Translations under genes and position numbers: made by a program
Shown here: one piece after another, positions 1-8,762 of the stretch
Position numbering within the stretch: position 1 is the stretch's first letter
Layout of the letters: each line of letters opens with the position of its first letter
Assembly: GCA_039819095.1 (NCBI GenBank)
Contig: JBCBSP010000001.1
Location: forward strand, 62,001-126,000
Direction of reading: 5' to 3'
Length of the DNA: 64,000 bases
Source: JBCBSP01 sp039819095
Lineage (GTDB): Bacteria; Pseudomonadota; Alphaproteobacteria; Caulobacterales; Maricaulaceae
Notes under the pieces: generated by a model
The model's input: only the letters and a program-made list of their open reading frames with translations
Told to the model about the DNA's origin: nothing
Databases searched by the model: none

Positions 1-678
1 TCACGCCGCCTCCGGCTCAAACAGGCGACCGTCGCGAATATGCACGACCCGGTCGCACGCCGCCGCGACGTCCTGATCGTGCGTGACCATAACCACGGTC
101 ACGCCCAAGGCGCGATTAAGCTCGCGCAGCAGCGCGATGGCTTGGCCGGCGGTGGCCCTGTCCAGGCTGCCGGTGGGCTCATCGGCCAGCACCAGGGCGG
201 GTTCGCCCACCAGCGCGCGGGCGAGCGCGACGCGCTGACATTGTCCGCCAGACAGCTGATCGGGACGGTGGTGGACGCGATCGGACAAGCCCACCCGTTC
301 GAGCATGGCGTGGGCGCGTTCGCGACGTTCGGCGCGACCGACGCCGCGATGAAACAAGGGCAGCGCCACATTCTCCCATGAGGTCAGCTTCGGCAGCAGT
401 TGAAAAGACTGGAAGACGAAGCCGATCATGCGGTTTCGCAATCGGGCCGCCTGGGCGCGCGAGCGGAACCCGGCCGACACGCCGCCCAGGCGAATCTCGC
501 CCGCATCAGGCCGGTCCAGAAGGCCGATCAGATTGAGCAGCGTGCTCTTGCCCGAGCCTGACGGCCCGCATATGGCCAGAAAACCGCCCTGGGCGACCGA
601 GAGGGATACGCCGTGGAGAACCGGGGTGCGCGCCGCGTCTGCGCCATAGCTCTTATGCACGCTGATCACCTCAAGCAC
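1..678 (-). CDS. ABC transporter ATP-binding protein (MacB/LolD-like)
   Basis: A 225-residue ATPase of the MacB/LolD/FtsE class, which energises export of lipoproteins, peptides or small molecules. Visible motifs are Walker A GPSGSGKST (about residues 38-46), signature LSGGQ (142-146), Walker B ALVLADEP followed by the D-loop (161-173), and the switch histidine in VMVTHD. The start is GTG, preceded at good spacing by GGAGG on the minus strand; the stop is at the first base of the window, so the gene is complete. A partner permease would be expected just off the left edge. The substrate cannot be told from the ATPase alone. Confidence 0.9.
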   Translation of the reverse strand: MLEVISVHKSYGADAARTPVLHGVSLSVAQGGFLAICGPSGSGKSTLLNLIGLLDRPDAGEIRLGGVSAGFRSRAQAARLRNRMIGFVFQSFQLLPKLTSWENVALPLFHRGVGRAERRERAHAMLERVGLSDRVHHRPDQLSGGQCQRVALARALVGEPALVLADEPTGSLDRATAGQAIALLRELNRALGVTVVMVTHDQDVAAACDRVVHIRDGRLFEPEAA

Positions 679-753
679 GTATGAGCCTCCCTGACGGTCA
701 GTGTAACGCTACAGCTTTGAAGGGCAAAGGCATGCACCCGGCTGAGACAAGAA

Positions 754-779
754 AGCCGGGCGCCGTCAGACGCCCGGCT
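754..779 (-). terminator. Rho-independent terminator of the PraB-like gene
   Basis: A 9-bp perfect stem (AGCCGGGCG with CGCCCGGCT) around an 8-nt loop, followed on the minus strand by TTTCTTGT. It lies 33 nt past the stop of the small secreted protein gene and before the ABC ATPase, so the two genes are probably transcribed separately. Confidence 0.7.
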
Positions 780-812
780 ATAGTCAATGGGGTGTTTCAC
801 GCAGCAGGCGCG

Positions 813-1298
813 CTAGATAGTGACGTCGCTGCTCGTCACAAGCTGCCCATTGATCGTGCAAGGGGTTGGTGTCCCTCCGACCTCACCCGCAACGGTGTCA
901 TTCTGGAAGTTCGGGCCTGTGGTGCCAGAGCTATTATTCCAGGCTACGTCTGAAATCGTGCCGTTGCAGGTTCCGAACAAAGAACCGGCCGAAACCGTGA
1001 TGTCGACGGTCGGGGGCGTGCCGTGGTTCGGCGTCGCAGTCCAGGCGCCAAGCGGGCTTAATGCCGAACAGCCGAAGCCGCCGCTGAAGCTCTGGCCTGT
1101 AATGGTCATGACAGTGCCCGCTGCATTGATGGAGTAATTGGCGGAGAAGCTACAGGTCAGCGTAACGGTTTGGCTAAGGGTCAGCGTTCCCGTGATGGTT
1201 CCCGAGCTCGGAGCCGGCGAAAAAGTGCTCGCCAGTGCCGGCGCCGCCAGCAGGGCGGAGGCGGCCATGGCGGCGGTGAGGGTGAGTGCCTTTTTCAT
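813..1298 (-). CDS. Small secreted protein, PraB-like (alkane-oxidation activator family)
   Basis: A 161-residue protein with a clear Sec signal peptide (basic start MKK, hydrophobic stretch, cleavage near APALA). The mature part is rich in Ser, Thr and Gly and has four spaced cysteines. The C-terminal pattern (GTCNG, then AWNNSS, then CTINGQL and a final SSDVTI) resembles the PraA/PraB family linked to alkane use in Pseudomonas. That assignment rests on remembered motif similarity. The start at 1298 is preferred over upstream in-frame codons because the signal peptide begins there and AAGGA precedes it. It is followed by its own terminator. Confidence 0.55.
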   Translation of the reverse strand: MKKALTLTAAMAASALLAAPALASTFSPAPSSGTITGTLTLSQTVTLTCSFSANYSINAAGTVMTITGQSFSGGFGCSALSPLGAWTATPNHGTPPTVDITVSAGSLFGTCNGTISDVAWNNSSGTTGPNFQNDTVAGEVGGTPTPCTINGQLVTSSDVTI

Positions 1299-1911
1299 GA
1301 GTGCAGTCCTTTCATAAGGGGGGGGACGTAGGATGACGCACCGCTCATCGGTTGCGTCGCTATAATTAGGTATCTTATTAGGCGAAGAGTCAAGCATTTC
1401 TCGATTATTTTCAATGTCTTATAGTTTTCCCATAGGACTCTCTCCGCTGCGCTGAGCGCATCGGTTTCGAGGGGCGCGTCACGCCCCGTCAGCCTGTCCC
1501 CATGTTTGAAGAGGCCGCCCTGTGTCACGGCCCCTGTTCATCCGTCTTTAGATGTTGGCCAAAGAGGCCCGAACCGGGCGGCGTTTCCTTGGCCGCGCCT
1601 GACGGCGCTTTCCCTGCAAGCGAGGTATGCAGATTCTCAAAGTTGCAATCTACACATCTTTATGGAGATATATTGCAGTGCAACATCTGTGGGTTGTGTC
1701 ACCAGCATTAAGCCTGCGCCAAGGTGATGAGTCAAGGTTTTTTCTTTTTATTTTCAATATGTTAAATGATACACAGCCGTAGAATCCGGTGCGTCCATCG
1801 CACCGGTTCCGGGGCTGCAGCCCCGTCATCTCAGCCGCAGCGCCGCATAGGCGTGGGCGGATACATCGCATTTCGACCTGCCGGAGAGACCGGTATGGCC
1901 CGGCTTGCCTG
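1299..1911. other. Long non-coding spacer left of the repeat copies
   Basis: No convincing gene is seen. Short open frames here lack a ribosome site and recognisable domains. Two AT-rich stretches (about 1340-1440 and 1640-1780) contrast with the GC-rich genome; the first presumably carries the promoter of the PraB-like gene. A small hairpin (GGGGCG/CGCCCC) lies at 1471-1487 without a T-run. The low GC and lack of genes suggest decayed or acquired DNA, but nothing identifiable remains. Confidence 0.4.
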
Positions 1912-2010
1912 CCCATTCCGGTCGGTCTGAATCGAGGGGCGCGGGCGGCGCTGTCACGGAACGGATCCCGGGTCTTCCCCCGGCTCAAGGCCGGGGTCGC
2001 CCGGGATGAC
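1912..2010 (+). repeat. Dispersed intergenic repeat, copy A (partial)
   Basis: Shares its first 20 bases (CCCATTCCGGTCGGTCTGAA) and much of the following 40 with the reverse complement of the repeat near 47.2 kb. It ends in the terminal motif CCGGGATGAC. The left terminal motif is missing, so this copy looks truncated. Confidence 0.7.
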
Positions 2011-2022
2011 AGGGTTTGATAT

Positions 2023-2126
2023 GTCATCCCGGACGCGCAGCGATCCGGGACCTATGCCGGTTGGTTTGAACTACAGGGCGCTGGCGGCGCAGTGACGGCA
2101 TGGGGTCCCGCATGCGCGGGGATGAC
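2023..2126 (+). repeat. Dispersed intergenic repeat, copy B (diverged)
   Basis: A roughly 104-bp unit bounded by GTCATCCCGG at the left and GGGATGAC at the right. The interior (for example GCCGGTTGGTTTGAACTACA) is a diverged version of copy A in the same orientation. It sits 12 bp after copy A. A further fragment, CCCCGGCTCAAGCCCGGGG at about 2162-2180, resembles the tail of copy A. Confidence 0.6.
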
Positions 2127-2196
2127 GTTTAGGCTTCCACCGACCCCAGCCCGGTGTTTCCCCGGCTCAAGCCCGGGGCTTCATGCTGGCCTCCTT

Positions 2197-5100
2197 TTAA
2201 AACATGGCGCGGATGCTCAAACCCCAGATGCGGGGGTCGAGCGTGAACACATTGGTGGTCAGAAGGGTGTCGTCGCTATTGGTGAAGGCGTCCACGATGG
2301 GCGCGTCATCGAAGACGTTCTTCACATAGCCTTCCACGACCAGGCCGTCGCGCGGCCGGATCAAGCTGACGGAGAGATTGAGATTCTCCCACGCCTCCAG
2401 CCGGTCATACTCGGTGTTGTAGACCCGGAAATAACTCTCGCTCTGCCAGTAGTAATCCGCCCGCGGGGTGAGTTCCCAATCGCCGAACTCGAACGTGTAT
2501 TGCGCGCCGATATTCGCGGTCCAGTTCGGGGCGTTCGGCAATTCATTGCCCCCGAGATCGGCGGCGAAGCCGCGCCCGCCATTGGGCGCATCGGTCAGCG
2601 GATTGTATTCAAATCCATAGAGGAAGGGCTGCCAGAACTGTAAAGTCGGTAGAAGGTTTTCAAAACCGTTGTCCGGATCGAAGCTGCCAAAACGCGCGGC
2701 TCCCGCACACAGAGCCGATAGCGCGTTGGACGTTGTATCCTGTCTAAAAAAGAAGCTGTTTGGGTCATATCTGGACAGGATCGCCTCGACGAATTCCGTC
2801 GGGGCGATGCAGTTCGACGGCACCTGAACCCAAGGGCGGACCACCGTCCAGTCTTCATTGCCCTGGGTGCGGTTCATCACATCGACGGATTCCTCGCCAT
2901 CGGCGATTTCGGTGTTGAGATAGCCGATATTGCCGTCGATCTGGAAATTCCGCGTCGGGCGGAACAGGGCTTCCATCTCCAGCCCCCACACCGTGGCGTC
3001 GAAATTCTCGTTGAAGCTGGTCCGGTCGACGATCTGGGAGACCTGATAATCCTCGTAGTCGTAGTAAAACCCGGTCAGATTCACCACCGCCCGGCCATCA
3101 AACAGCGTGTTCTTTGTTCCGATCTCAAAGGCGTTGAGATATTCCGGCTCGAACGTGCCTTCCAGCGGTTGATATTGGATGACGTCGGTGTTGATCTCTG
3201 CCCGCGGTGGATTGGTGCCGCCGCCTTTATAGCCGCGCGCGAAGGAGCCATAGATCAGCGTTTCGTCGGTGAAGGCGAGATCGGGCGTCCAGTCCAGCAC
3301 GGCCCGTCCGGTCACCGCCTCCCAGCCCAACACGACATCAGGGTCGGCGACAAAGCCGCGGCGGATGAAACCGCCGGAACTGGGTGCAGCGACGCCATCC
3401 AAAGTGCCGCCCAGCAGCAATTGCGTCGGGAAAGGCGTCGCCGTTTTTTCATCATCGGTGTAGCGCGCGCCCAAAGTCAGGCGCAGATCGTCGCGCAGCG
3501 TCCAATAGCCTTCCGCGAAGAAGGCGAAAGACTCCGTTTCAACCACATTTTTCGAGCGGAAATAATTATGCCCATCTCCGGCCAGATCATCAATGGAAGT
3601 TGGGTCGACATAAACACACTCGGTGCCAGGGCCGCCGTTTGGAAAGCTTATGATATTATAGTTTTCGTCGCATAGAGCGTTATCGAAAAAGCGGTTAGGA
3701 TCAAAACCACCCCCGTCAAACGCACCGGTATCTTGGTTCAGATTGTAGAAGTATTCGGCCAGGAGGCTGAACAGGTTGTTGAAGACGAAATAGTCATCCT
3801 GGGATTCGAATTTGAGATAGTTCGCGCCGGCAAGAAACTCGAAATTCCCGCCGAAATCGGACTGGATGCGGAACTCCTGATACCATTGTTCATTGTCCGA
3901 CCGGCTGAGATCGGCTGACAGGATGCCGCTCGACGGGCCGAGCTGCGGGTCGGTGTAAATCCCCCCTGGCGCCGCCGGTGATGCGGCGGGCACCAAAGGA
4001 TTTGGGAATACGCGAACATCGGGAACGACAATGTCATTGGTATCTCGGAAAACATCGTTGGAGGGAAAGCGCGCGTAATCCTGGGTCGACCAGTAATCAT
4101 CCTTGGCGTAGGTGGTCTGAGAATACAAAGTCAGGGTGTCAGTGAGATCGAATTCCAGATTGAACTGCACCACATCATTTTCCGCTCGGAAGCGCGGGTC
4201 GTAGGTGGTGGCGATTTCCCGCAGATCCCGTGACTGCACCACGCCCTCATACGGGTTGGCGTTGACATCCACGATTGTCGGCTGCCGTCCGAAAAGCGGA
4301 TTATCGGGGTTGGCGCCAAGAGTGATCAGCAATCCCGCAGCGCGATAGGCGGGAAACGACCCGGCATTGGGCGTGCCGAAGGCGTCATCGCTGAACAGGG
4401 TTTCCGGCAAACAGCCTTGGCTGAGCTGGTTCCGGAGAAGCGGCAACGGCACATCAACGGCTCCGACCCGCGCGGGACCCGGATCGGGTGTGCACAGCTG
4501 TTTGCCGGTGCGCGAGCGGTTGTCGTCTTCCTCAAAATGCTCCCACACCAGGCTGGCGCGAAAGCGGTCCGTGGGCTCCCAGCTGGCGGAAAACCGCGTC
4601 GACCACAAATCCCGGTCATTGACCCGGCGATCGGTGATCGTATTGAAATCAAACCCGTCCCGCTGCGTCGCCGCGCCGGCCAGGCGCACCGCGAAGGTGT
4701 CGGTGATCGGCAGATTGACCATTGCGCTCAGACGCCGCGTGTCGAAATTGCCGACCTCGCCTTCAAGAAAACCGTTAAACCCCTCATCGGCGGAAGCGAT
4801 GTTGGGGATCATGTTGACCACGCCGCCCGTGGCGTTGCGGCCGTAGAGCGTGCCCTGCGGCCCGCGCAGAACCTCTACCCGGCTCACGTCGAGATATTCC
4901 TGCTCGAACAACCGGTTGCGGATCAGGGGGGCGTTGTTGAAGCTGATCGCGACGCCCGGATCGCTGGCCGCGGAGATCGCCTTGGTCCCGATCCCGCGGA
5001 TCGAGAAGTTATACATGGAGAAGTTATTCTTCGAGAACGCCACGTTCGGCACCGCCCGGAGCAATTCCGAACCGCCCTCGATCCGTCGCATCTCCAGATC

Positions 5101-5637
5101 ATCCCCGCTGAAGGCGGAGACCGCGATCGGCACGTCCTGAATATTCTGCTCGCGCCGCTGCGCCGTCACGGTAATGGTGTCGATCGGGCTGTCGGCGGCG
5201 GCCTGCAGTTGAAAGCCGGGTTCAGGCTCACCCTGCGGCGCGTCCTGAGACGCGGCGGGCTGGGCTGTAGGCGCGACGACCTCGCGCAGCACGAGCCGAC
5301 CTTCCGCCGTGCGTCCAACCTCCAACCCCTCAGCCCTGGAAATCAGCAAGGTCAGAGCAGATTCGGCGGTCATCCGGCCTTGAACGGCGGGAGCGGTGCG
5401 CCCCTCAACCAACGTCCCGGGCGCCAGCACCATCGTGTCAGCCTGGTGGGCGTACTCAACCAGAGCCAGTCTAAGCGGCTGGGCGGGAATGTTGAACTCA
5501 GACACCGCATTCGAATAGGCGTCTGCTGGCGGCGCGGCGGCCAACGCAGCAGGAGCGACGGCTGCGCTCAGAATGGCGAAGGATGAGACGGTGGCCAATC
5601 CCAAAGCACGGAGCGACGGCTGCTGCGAATGAAACAT
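2197..5637 (-). CDS. TonB-dependent outer membrane receptor with STN signalling domain
   Basis: A 1146-residue outer-membrane receptor. After a signal peptide it has a secretin/TonB N-terminal (STN) domain at roughly residues 45-130, the periplasmic module that contacts FecR-type anti-sigma factors. A TonB-box-like DTITVTA, a plug domain (VEVLRGPQGTLYGRNATGG) and a long beta-barrel ending in aromatic F follow. The start at 5637 is chosen because AGGAGG-like GGAGGAAATAT precedes ATG and the signal peptide starts there. It lies downstream of the sigma and FecR genes, as in fecIRA systems. The ligand (siderophore, glycan or other) is not evident. The protein is longer than typical FecA because of extended loops. 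Confidence 0.9.
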   Translation of the reverse strand: MFHSQQPSLRALGLATVSSFAILSAAVAPAALAAAPPADAYSNAVSEFNIPAQPLRLALVEYAHQADTMVLAPGTLVEGRTAPAVQGRMTAESALTLLISRAEGLEVGRTAEGRLVLREVVAPTAQPAASQDAPQGEPEPGFQLQAAADSPIDTITVTAQRREQNIQDVPIAVSAFSGDDLEMRRIEGGSELLRAVPNVAFSKNNFSMYNFSIRGIGTKAISAASDPGVAISFNNAPLIRNRLFEQEYLDVSRVEVLRGPQGTLYGRNATGGVVNMIPNIASADEGFNGFLEGEVGNFDTRRLSAMVNLPITDTFAVRLAGAATQRDGFDFNTITDRRVNDRDLWSTRFSASWEPTDRFRASLVWEHFEEDDNRSRTGKQLCTPDPGPARVGAVDVPLPLLRNQLSQGCLPETLFSDDAFGTPNAGSFPAYRAAGLLITLGANPDNPLFGRQPTIVDVNANPYEGVVQSRDLREIATTYDPRFRAENDVVQFNLEFDLTDTLTLYSQTTYAKDDYWSTQDYARFPSNDVFRDTNDIVVPDVRVFPNPLVPAASPAAPGGIYTDPQLGPSSGILSADLSRSDNEQWYQEFRIQSDFGGNFEFLAGANYLKFESQDDYFVFNNLFSLLAEYFYNLNQDTGAFDGGGFDPNRFFDNALCDENYNIISFPNGGPGTECVYVDPTSIDDLAGDGHNYFRSKNVVETESFAFFAEGYWTLRDDLRLTLGARYTDDEKTATPFPTQLLLGGTLDGVAAPSSGGFIRRGFVADPDVVLGWEAVTGRAVLDWTPDLAFTDETLIYGSFARGYKGGGTNPPRAEINTDVIQYQPLEGTFEPEYLNAFEIGTKNTLFDGRAVVNLTGFYYDYEDYQVSQIVDRTSFNENFDATVWGLEMEALFRPTRNFQIDGNIGYLNTEIADGEESVDVMNRTQGNEDWTVVRPWVQVPSNCIAPTEFVEAILSRYDPNSFFFRQDTTSNALSALCAGAARFGSFDPDNGFENLLPTLQFWQPFLYGFEYNPLTDAPNGGRGFAADLGGNELPNAPNWTANIGAQYTFEFGDWELTPRADYYWQSESYFRVYNTEYDRLEAWENLNLSVSLIRPRDGLVVEGYVKNVFDDAPIVDAFTNSDDTLLTTNVFTLDPRIWGLSIRAMF

Positions 5638-5789
5638 ATATTTCCTCCCATGTTTCAGCGCCGAACCGGCCACGGATTATCCATAGCTCCCGAGTGCCGG
5701 GTACGGCTTTGCAAATATGACGCGCAAACCCGTCCAATCCGTCACCGATTTGGGGAATTTCTTCAGCTGGAAGAGCCAAGCGTTCGGCT

Positions 5790-6902
5790 TCAGTCGCCGG
5801 AATCGCGCACCAAGCTTAGCACTAAATAGCCGTCCGACCTGGTCTCCGCCGCAACGGGCATGGAGGCAGTGATCATCCCGATAAGAGCCTCTGCCTCCTC
5901 TACTCGCAGGGAGGCGGTCAGGTACAAGTCGCCCACCTCATCGTCGCCCAGCACGATCTCGGCGGGATGATAACGGTTCAGATCTGCGATGACCTCGGAC
6001 ATGCGCGCATTGACATAAACCAATCGGCCCGAGCGCCATGCGGCGACGTCGTCCACTGCGACGGACTCGACATTCGCCCTCGCGGCTCCTCCGCCGGACG
6101 GGCGGCGCTCGGCCGCACCAAGTGCGGCCGCATCATCAAGCAACAGGCGTTGACCGGCGGTCAGTACCAGCACGGCAGGTTCGGATCCGGAAAGCATCCG
6201 CGAAGCGATGGGCCTGAGATTGCGATTGGCGACCTCCACCACCCCTTCCTTCACCGCTACGTGGACTTGGCCCGCAGTGCGGCGCACGCCGAACTGAGTG
6301 CCCACCACACGGATGATGCTATGGCCAGTATCTACGTAAAATGGCCGGTTGGGATCTGAAACCACATCGAAAAACGCCTCACCCTCGATAAGGCGCACGC
6401 GGCGTTCGCCGTCAGTAAAGGCAAGGTCAATGACCGATCGTGCACCCAGCGTGACGCGGCTGTTGTCCGGCAGAATCTCTTCGCGGATTTCGGCGATGGC
6501 CGTGGCATGTCGCATCCCAGGTTCGGTATCCGTCACCGAAACCGCCAACCAAGCCGAAGCGCCCATCAACGCCAGGCCGGCGAGCAGCCCGCCGGCCCGC
6601 CACCGTGCGCCGCACGGCCAGGCGATGAGGTTGCGGATATGCTCAAGCCCCTCCGACAGCCTCAGCGCCCAGCGCTCATAAAGCGGTTCCGCCACAAGGT
6701 GGTCATAGTCAGGCGCGTCCGCCAGCAGGCTCGCCGAATCCCAATGCTGGCTCATCAAGGCGAAAGCCTCCGCATGGGCTGGGTCGTCCTTGCGCCAAAA
6801 CTCAAAGGCTGCGCGCTCGGAGGCGCTGGCTGGCTTTGCCTCCAGACGGACAATCCAGTCTGCGGCCTCGTGTTCGGCCTGGCTGAGCTTGCGCGTGCTC
6901 AT
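5790..6902 (-). CDS. FecR-type anti-sigma factor / transmembrane sensor
   Basis: A 370-residue inner-membrane regulator that relays the receptor signal to an ECF sigma factor. The cytoplasmic N-terminus has the FecR-associated pattern (EAADWIVRLEA and WRKDDPAHAEAF). One membrane segment follows at about residues 106-125, then a periplasmic FecR domain (ATAIAEIREEILPDNSRVTLG) and a C-terminal STN-contacting region. The ATG overlaps the sigma factor stop by four bases (ATGA), which indicates translational coupling. A 152-nt gap separates it from the receptor gene, so the receptor may have its own sigma-dependent promoter. Confidence 0.9.
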   Translation of the reverse strand: MSTRKLSQAEHEAADWIVRLEAKPASASERAAFEFWRKDDPAHAEAFALMSQHWDSASLLADAPDYDHLVAEPLYERWALRLSEGLEHIRNLIAWPCGARWRAGGLLAGLALMGASAWLAVSVTDTEPGMRHATAIAEIREEILPDNSRVTLGARSVIDLAFTDGERRVRLIEGEAFFDVVSDPNRPFYVDTGHSIIRVVGTQFGVRRTAGQVHVAVKEGVVEVANRNLRPIASRMLSGSEPAVLVLTAGQRLLLDDAAALGAAERRPSGGGAARANVESVAVDDVAAWRSGRLVYVNARMSEVIADLNRYHPAEIVLGDDEVGDLYLTASLRVEEAEALIGMITASMPVAAETRSDGYLVLSLVRDSGD

Positions 6903-7501
6903 CGGCTGCGTCTCTTGTTTTCCTCTTGCACCGGGCGATCGGGCGCATACGCCGTCAGCGCCTCAAGCGCCTTCTTCACTTCCCGGCGCACCGTAGCCTC
7001 GGAGACATCATATCGCCGTGCGAGTTCAGCAAAACTGACGCCTTCGACACGATTAAGCAGCAGCAAGCGACGTTGGCGCCTCGGCAGCCGCCGGATCAGC
7101 GCGCTGACCGCCATGATGCGCTCCCTGCCTAATAAGACGCGCTCCGGGTCCAATCCGTCGCTCTCGCCGAAAATGTCTCCCAATCCGGAGGCTTGACCGG
7201 CATGGCGCCGCCGCACTTTTTCCCGTCGCCGGAAGGAGATGATGTAATTGGCGGCCGAGCGATAGAGAAAGGCGCGGATATTCACGATCGCAGCGGGGTC
7301 CGCCATGGCGGCGATCTGTCGAAAAGTATGTTGGACGACATCTTCAGGATCAGGCGGGCCCTGCCCGACCTTGCGGACCGCAAAGGCAGTCAACTCCTGG
7401 CGGTAGGTCCGGTAAAGGCGGTCGATCCAACTTTGCGCCGAACCACCCGGTTCCGGCGCGCGAAACGCTCCCGGCCTTGGCGCTCTTTCGGACTCGGCCA
7501 T
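6899..7501 (-). CDS. ECF RNA polymerase sigma factor, FecI-like
   Basis: A 200-residue extracytoplasmic-function sigma factor. Region 2 is recognisable (YRQELTAFAVRK and DPEDVVQHTFRQIA), as is a region 4 helix-turn-helix (GVSFAELARRYDVSEATVRREV). It should be held by the adjacent FecR and direct transcription of the TonB receptor gene. The start at 7501 is preferred because GGAGGAG lies a few bases upstream; an in-frame ATG at 7516 is the alternative. Longer upstream extensions lack family similarity. Confidence 0.88.
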   Translation of the reverse strand: MAESERAPRPGAFRAPEPGGSAQSWIDRLYRTYRQELTAFAVRKVGQGPPDPEDVVQHTFRQIAAMADPAAIVNIRAFLYRSAANYIISFRRREKVRRRHAGQASGLGDIFGESDGLDPERVLLGRERIMAVSALIRRLPRRQRRLLLLNRVEGVSFAELARRYDVSEATVRREVKKALEALTAYAPDRPVQEENKRRSR

Positions 7502-7769
7502 GTTCTCCTCCCGCATGCACAGGACTCCAACCGGCGCTCTGGCGGCGCCTGATTGAAGTCTGCGCGCGATCAAGATCACCTGGCGCCGGACGTGTCAACA
7601 CCGCCCGAATGTGACTAGACCGGGCCCTGCGCGGTCGCCTCGACTGCCGCACGGCCGCTGGAGTTCGAACACCAATTCCTAACCCTCAAAGCAATCGGTT
7701 TAGTTGATGGCTCGAGGGGCTTGGCCGTCAACAAGACTTGGATCCATTGAGCTTTGCAGCCTCATGTAC
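7502..7769. other. Spacer upstream of the sigma factor gene
   Basis: No gene is seen. This stretch should hold the promoter of the sigma/FecR operon. It ends at the presumed outer end of the IS3-family remnant near 7770. No clear promoter hexamers or terminator were identified. Confidence 0.35.
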
Positions 7770-8050
7770 TGCACTGAGACCCAAGTCTGGACCACTGCCG
7801 GTTAGAGTTTCGCGGCATTTTCACGATGGCGGACTTGTAACGCCAGCGTGATTGATCAGCGCGACCGGGGATTTGTTCCCGATGGCGCTATGGAGCTTTA
7901 CCGTGTTGTAGTCTCGACGCCAACACTCCAGCTTTTCACGGGCATCGGGCAGCTTCATGAACCAGTTGGCCGAGAGGCGCTCGACCCGCAGCCGGCCATT
8001 GAACGCCTCAATGAATGCGTTATCCGTTGGCTTTCCGGGGCGCATGGGCA
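7770..8050 (-). pseudogene. IS3-family transposase remnant (C-terminal end only)
   Basis: The readable frame (7821-8050) encodes the last part of an IS3-type OrfB integrase core: RPGKPTDNAFIEAFNGRLR, then CWRRDYNTVKLHSAIGNKSP. The late catalytic glutamate region is present, but the N-terminal two-thirds and OrfA are absent. Residues before RPGKPTDN do not match the family, so the break lies near 8045. Beyond the stop, TGCACTGAGACCC starting at 7770 resembles an IS3/IS407-group terminal repeat and may be the element's end. It is not able to transpose by itself. Confidence 0.75.
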
Positions 8051-8168
8051 GCGAACTCAGGGCCATTATCGGACCGCCGTTCACACCTCGCGCGCTTCGC
8101 TAACAGCAGACGCGCGCCGGACCTGTTCCTTAGCGGGCGGGTCGGGCGATCACTCGACGCTAGCCATT

Positions 8169-8636
8169 TCAGACTGGAATCGCCGTTTGGTGCTTTGTGC
8201 GTTTGTAGACGAAGTTTGTATCGCAGCGCGCGACATTTGGATCGCCAAGCACATAATCATCTATCCACTCATTATAGTGCGCCATATCACGCATGTGAGC
8301 GACAATGATAAAGTCCACCTCGCCTGATACGTTGTAGCATTGCAGAACCTCCGGCGCGGCGTCCATGCGCTCGATAATATGCGTGTAGGCCTCTCGGCTT
8401 TCTTCTACACAACGCAAACCGGTGATGACGGTGAAACCAAGATGATTGCTGTCGAGCAGAGCGACATCCGCTTCAATCACGCCGCTTTCACGCAGACGCT
8501 TCAATCGACGACGAACGGCGGTCGCCGATAAGGCAACCATCTCACCCAGGGCTTCGTTGGTGAGGCGATTGTCGCGCTGAACGAGCTCCAAAAGCCGCCG
8601 ATCATGGAGGTCGAGGGGGGTGTTCTTTTTCGCCAT
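8169..8636 (-). CDS. Lrp/AsnC-family transcriptional regulator
   Basis: A 155-residue regulator. The N-terminal winged helix-turn-helix (LDLHDRRLLELVQRDNRLTN, then LSATAVRRRLKRLRESGVI) is followed by the RAM/AsnC ligand-binding domain (VLQCYNVSGEVDFIIV). These proteins bind amino acids or peptide-derived ligands and usually control a divergent neighbour. Here the neighbour is the secreted serine hydrolase starting 126 bp away, so that gene is the likely target. An operator has not been resolved in the shared spacer. Confidence 0.92.
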   Translation of the reverse strand: MAKKNTPLDLHDRRLLELVQRDNRLTNEALGEMVALSATAVRRRLKRLRESGVIEADVALLDSNHLGFTVITGLRCVEESREAYTHIIERMDAAPEVLQCYNVSGEVDFIIVAHMRDMAHYNEWIDDYVLGDPNVARCDTNFVYKRTKHQTAIPV

Positions 8637-8762
8637 TTACAAGTGTGTATTCGTCGGAATCCGCGCTTTCAAGTGCTGATATCGCCTCATTTGCATCTCG
8701 AGTCCGGCCTATGATTCAGCGTCTATTCAAAGCCATGCTTGCCTCGAAAAAGGACGTCTTAC

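Noticed and set aside
1650..2027. 125-codon open frame on the minus strand in the long spacer
   Set aside because: It crosses the dispersed repeat, has unlikely composition (Arg-rich) and no ribosome site, so it is not counted as a gene.
2162..2180. CCCCGG/CCGGGG hairpin after the TonB receptor gene as a terminator
   Set aside because: No T-run follows on the minus strand, and the sequence matches the tail of the dispersed repeat, so it is better treated as repeat debris.
4417..5586. 389-codon open frame on the plus strand
   Set aside because: Antisense to the TonB receptor gene; low-complexity Arg/Gly/His composition and no ribosome site.
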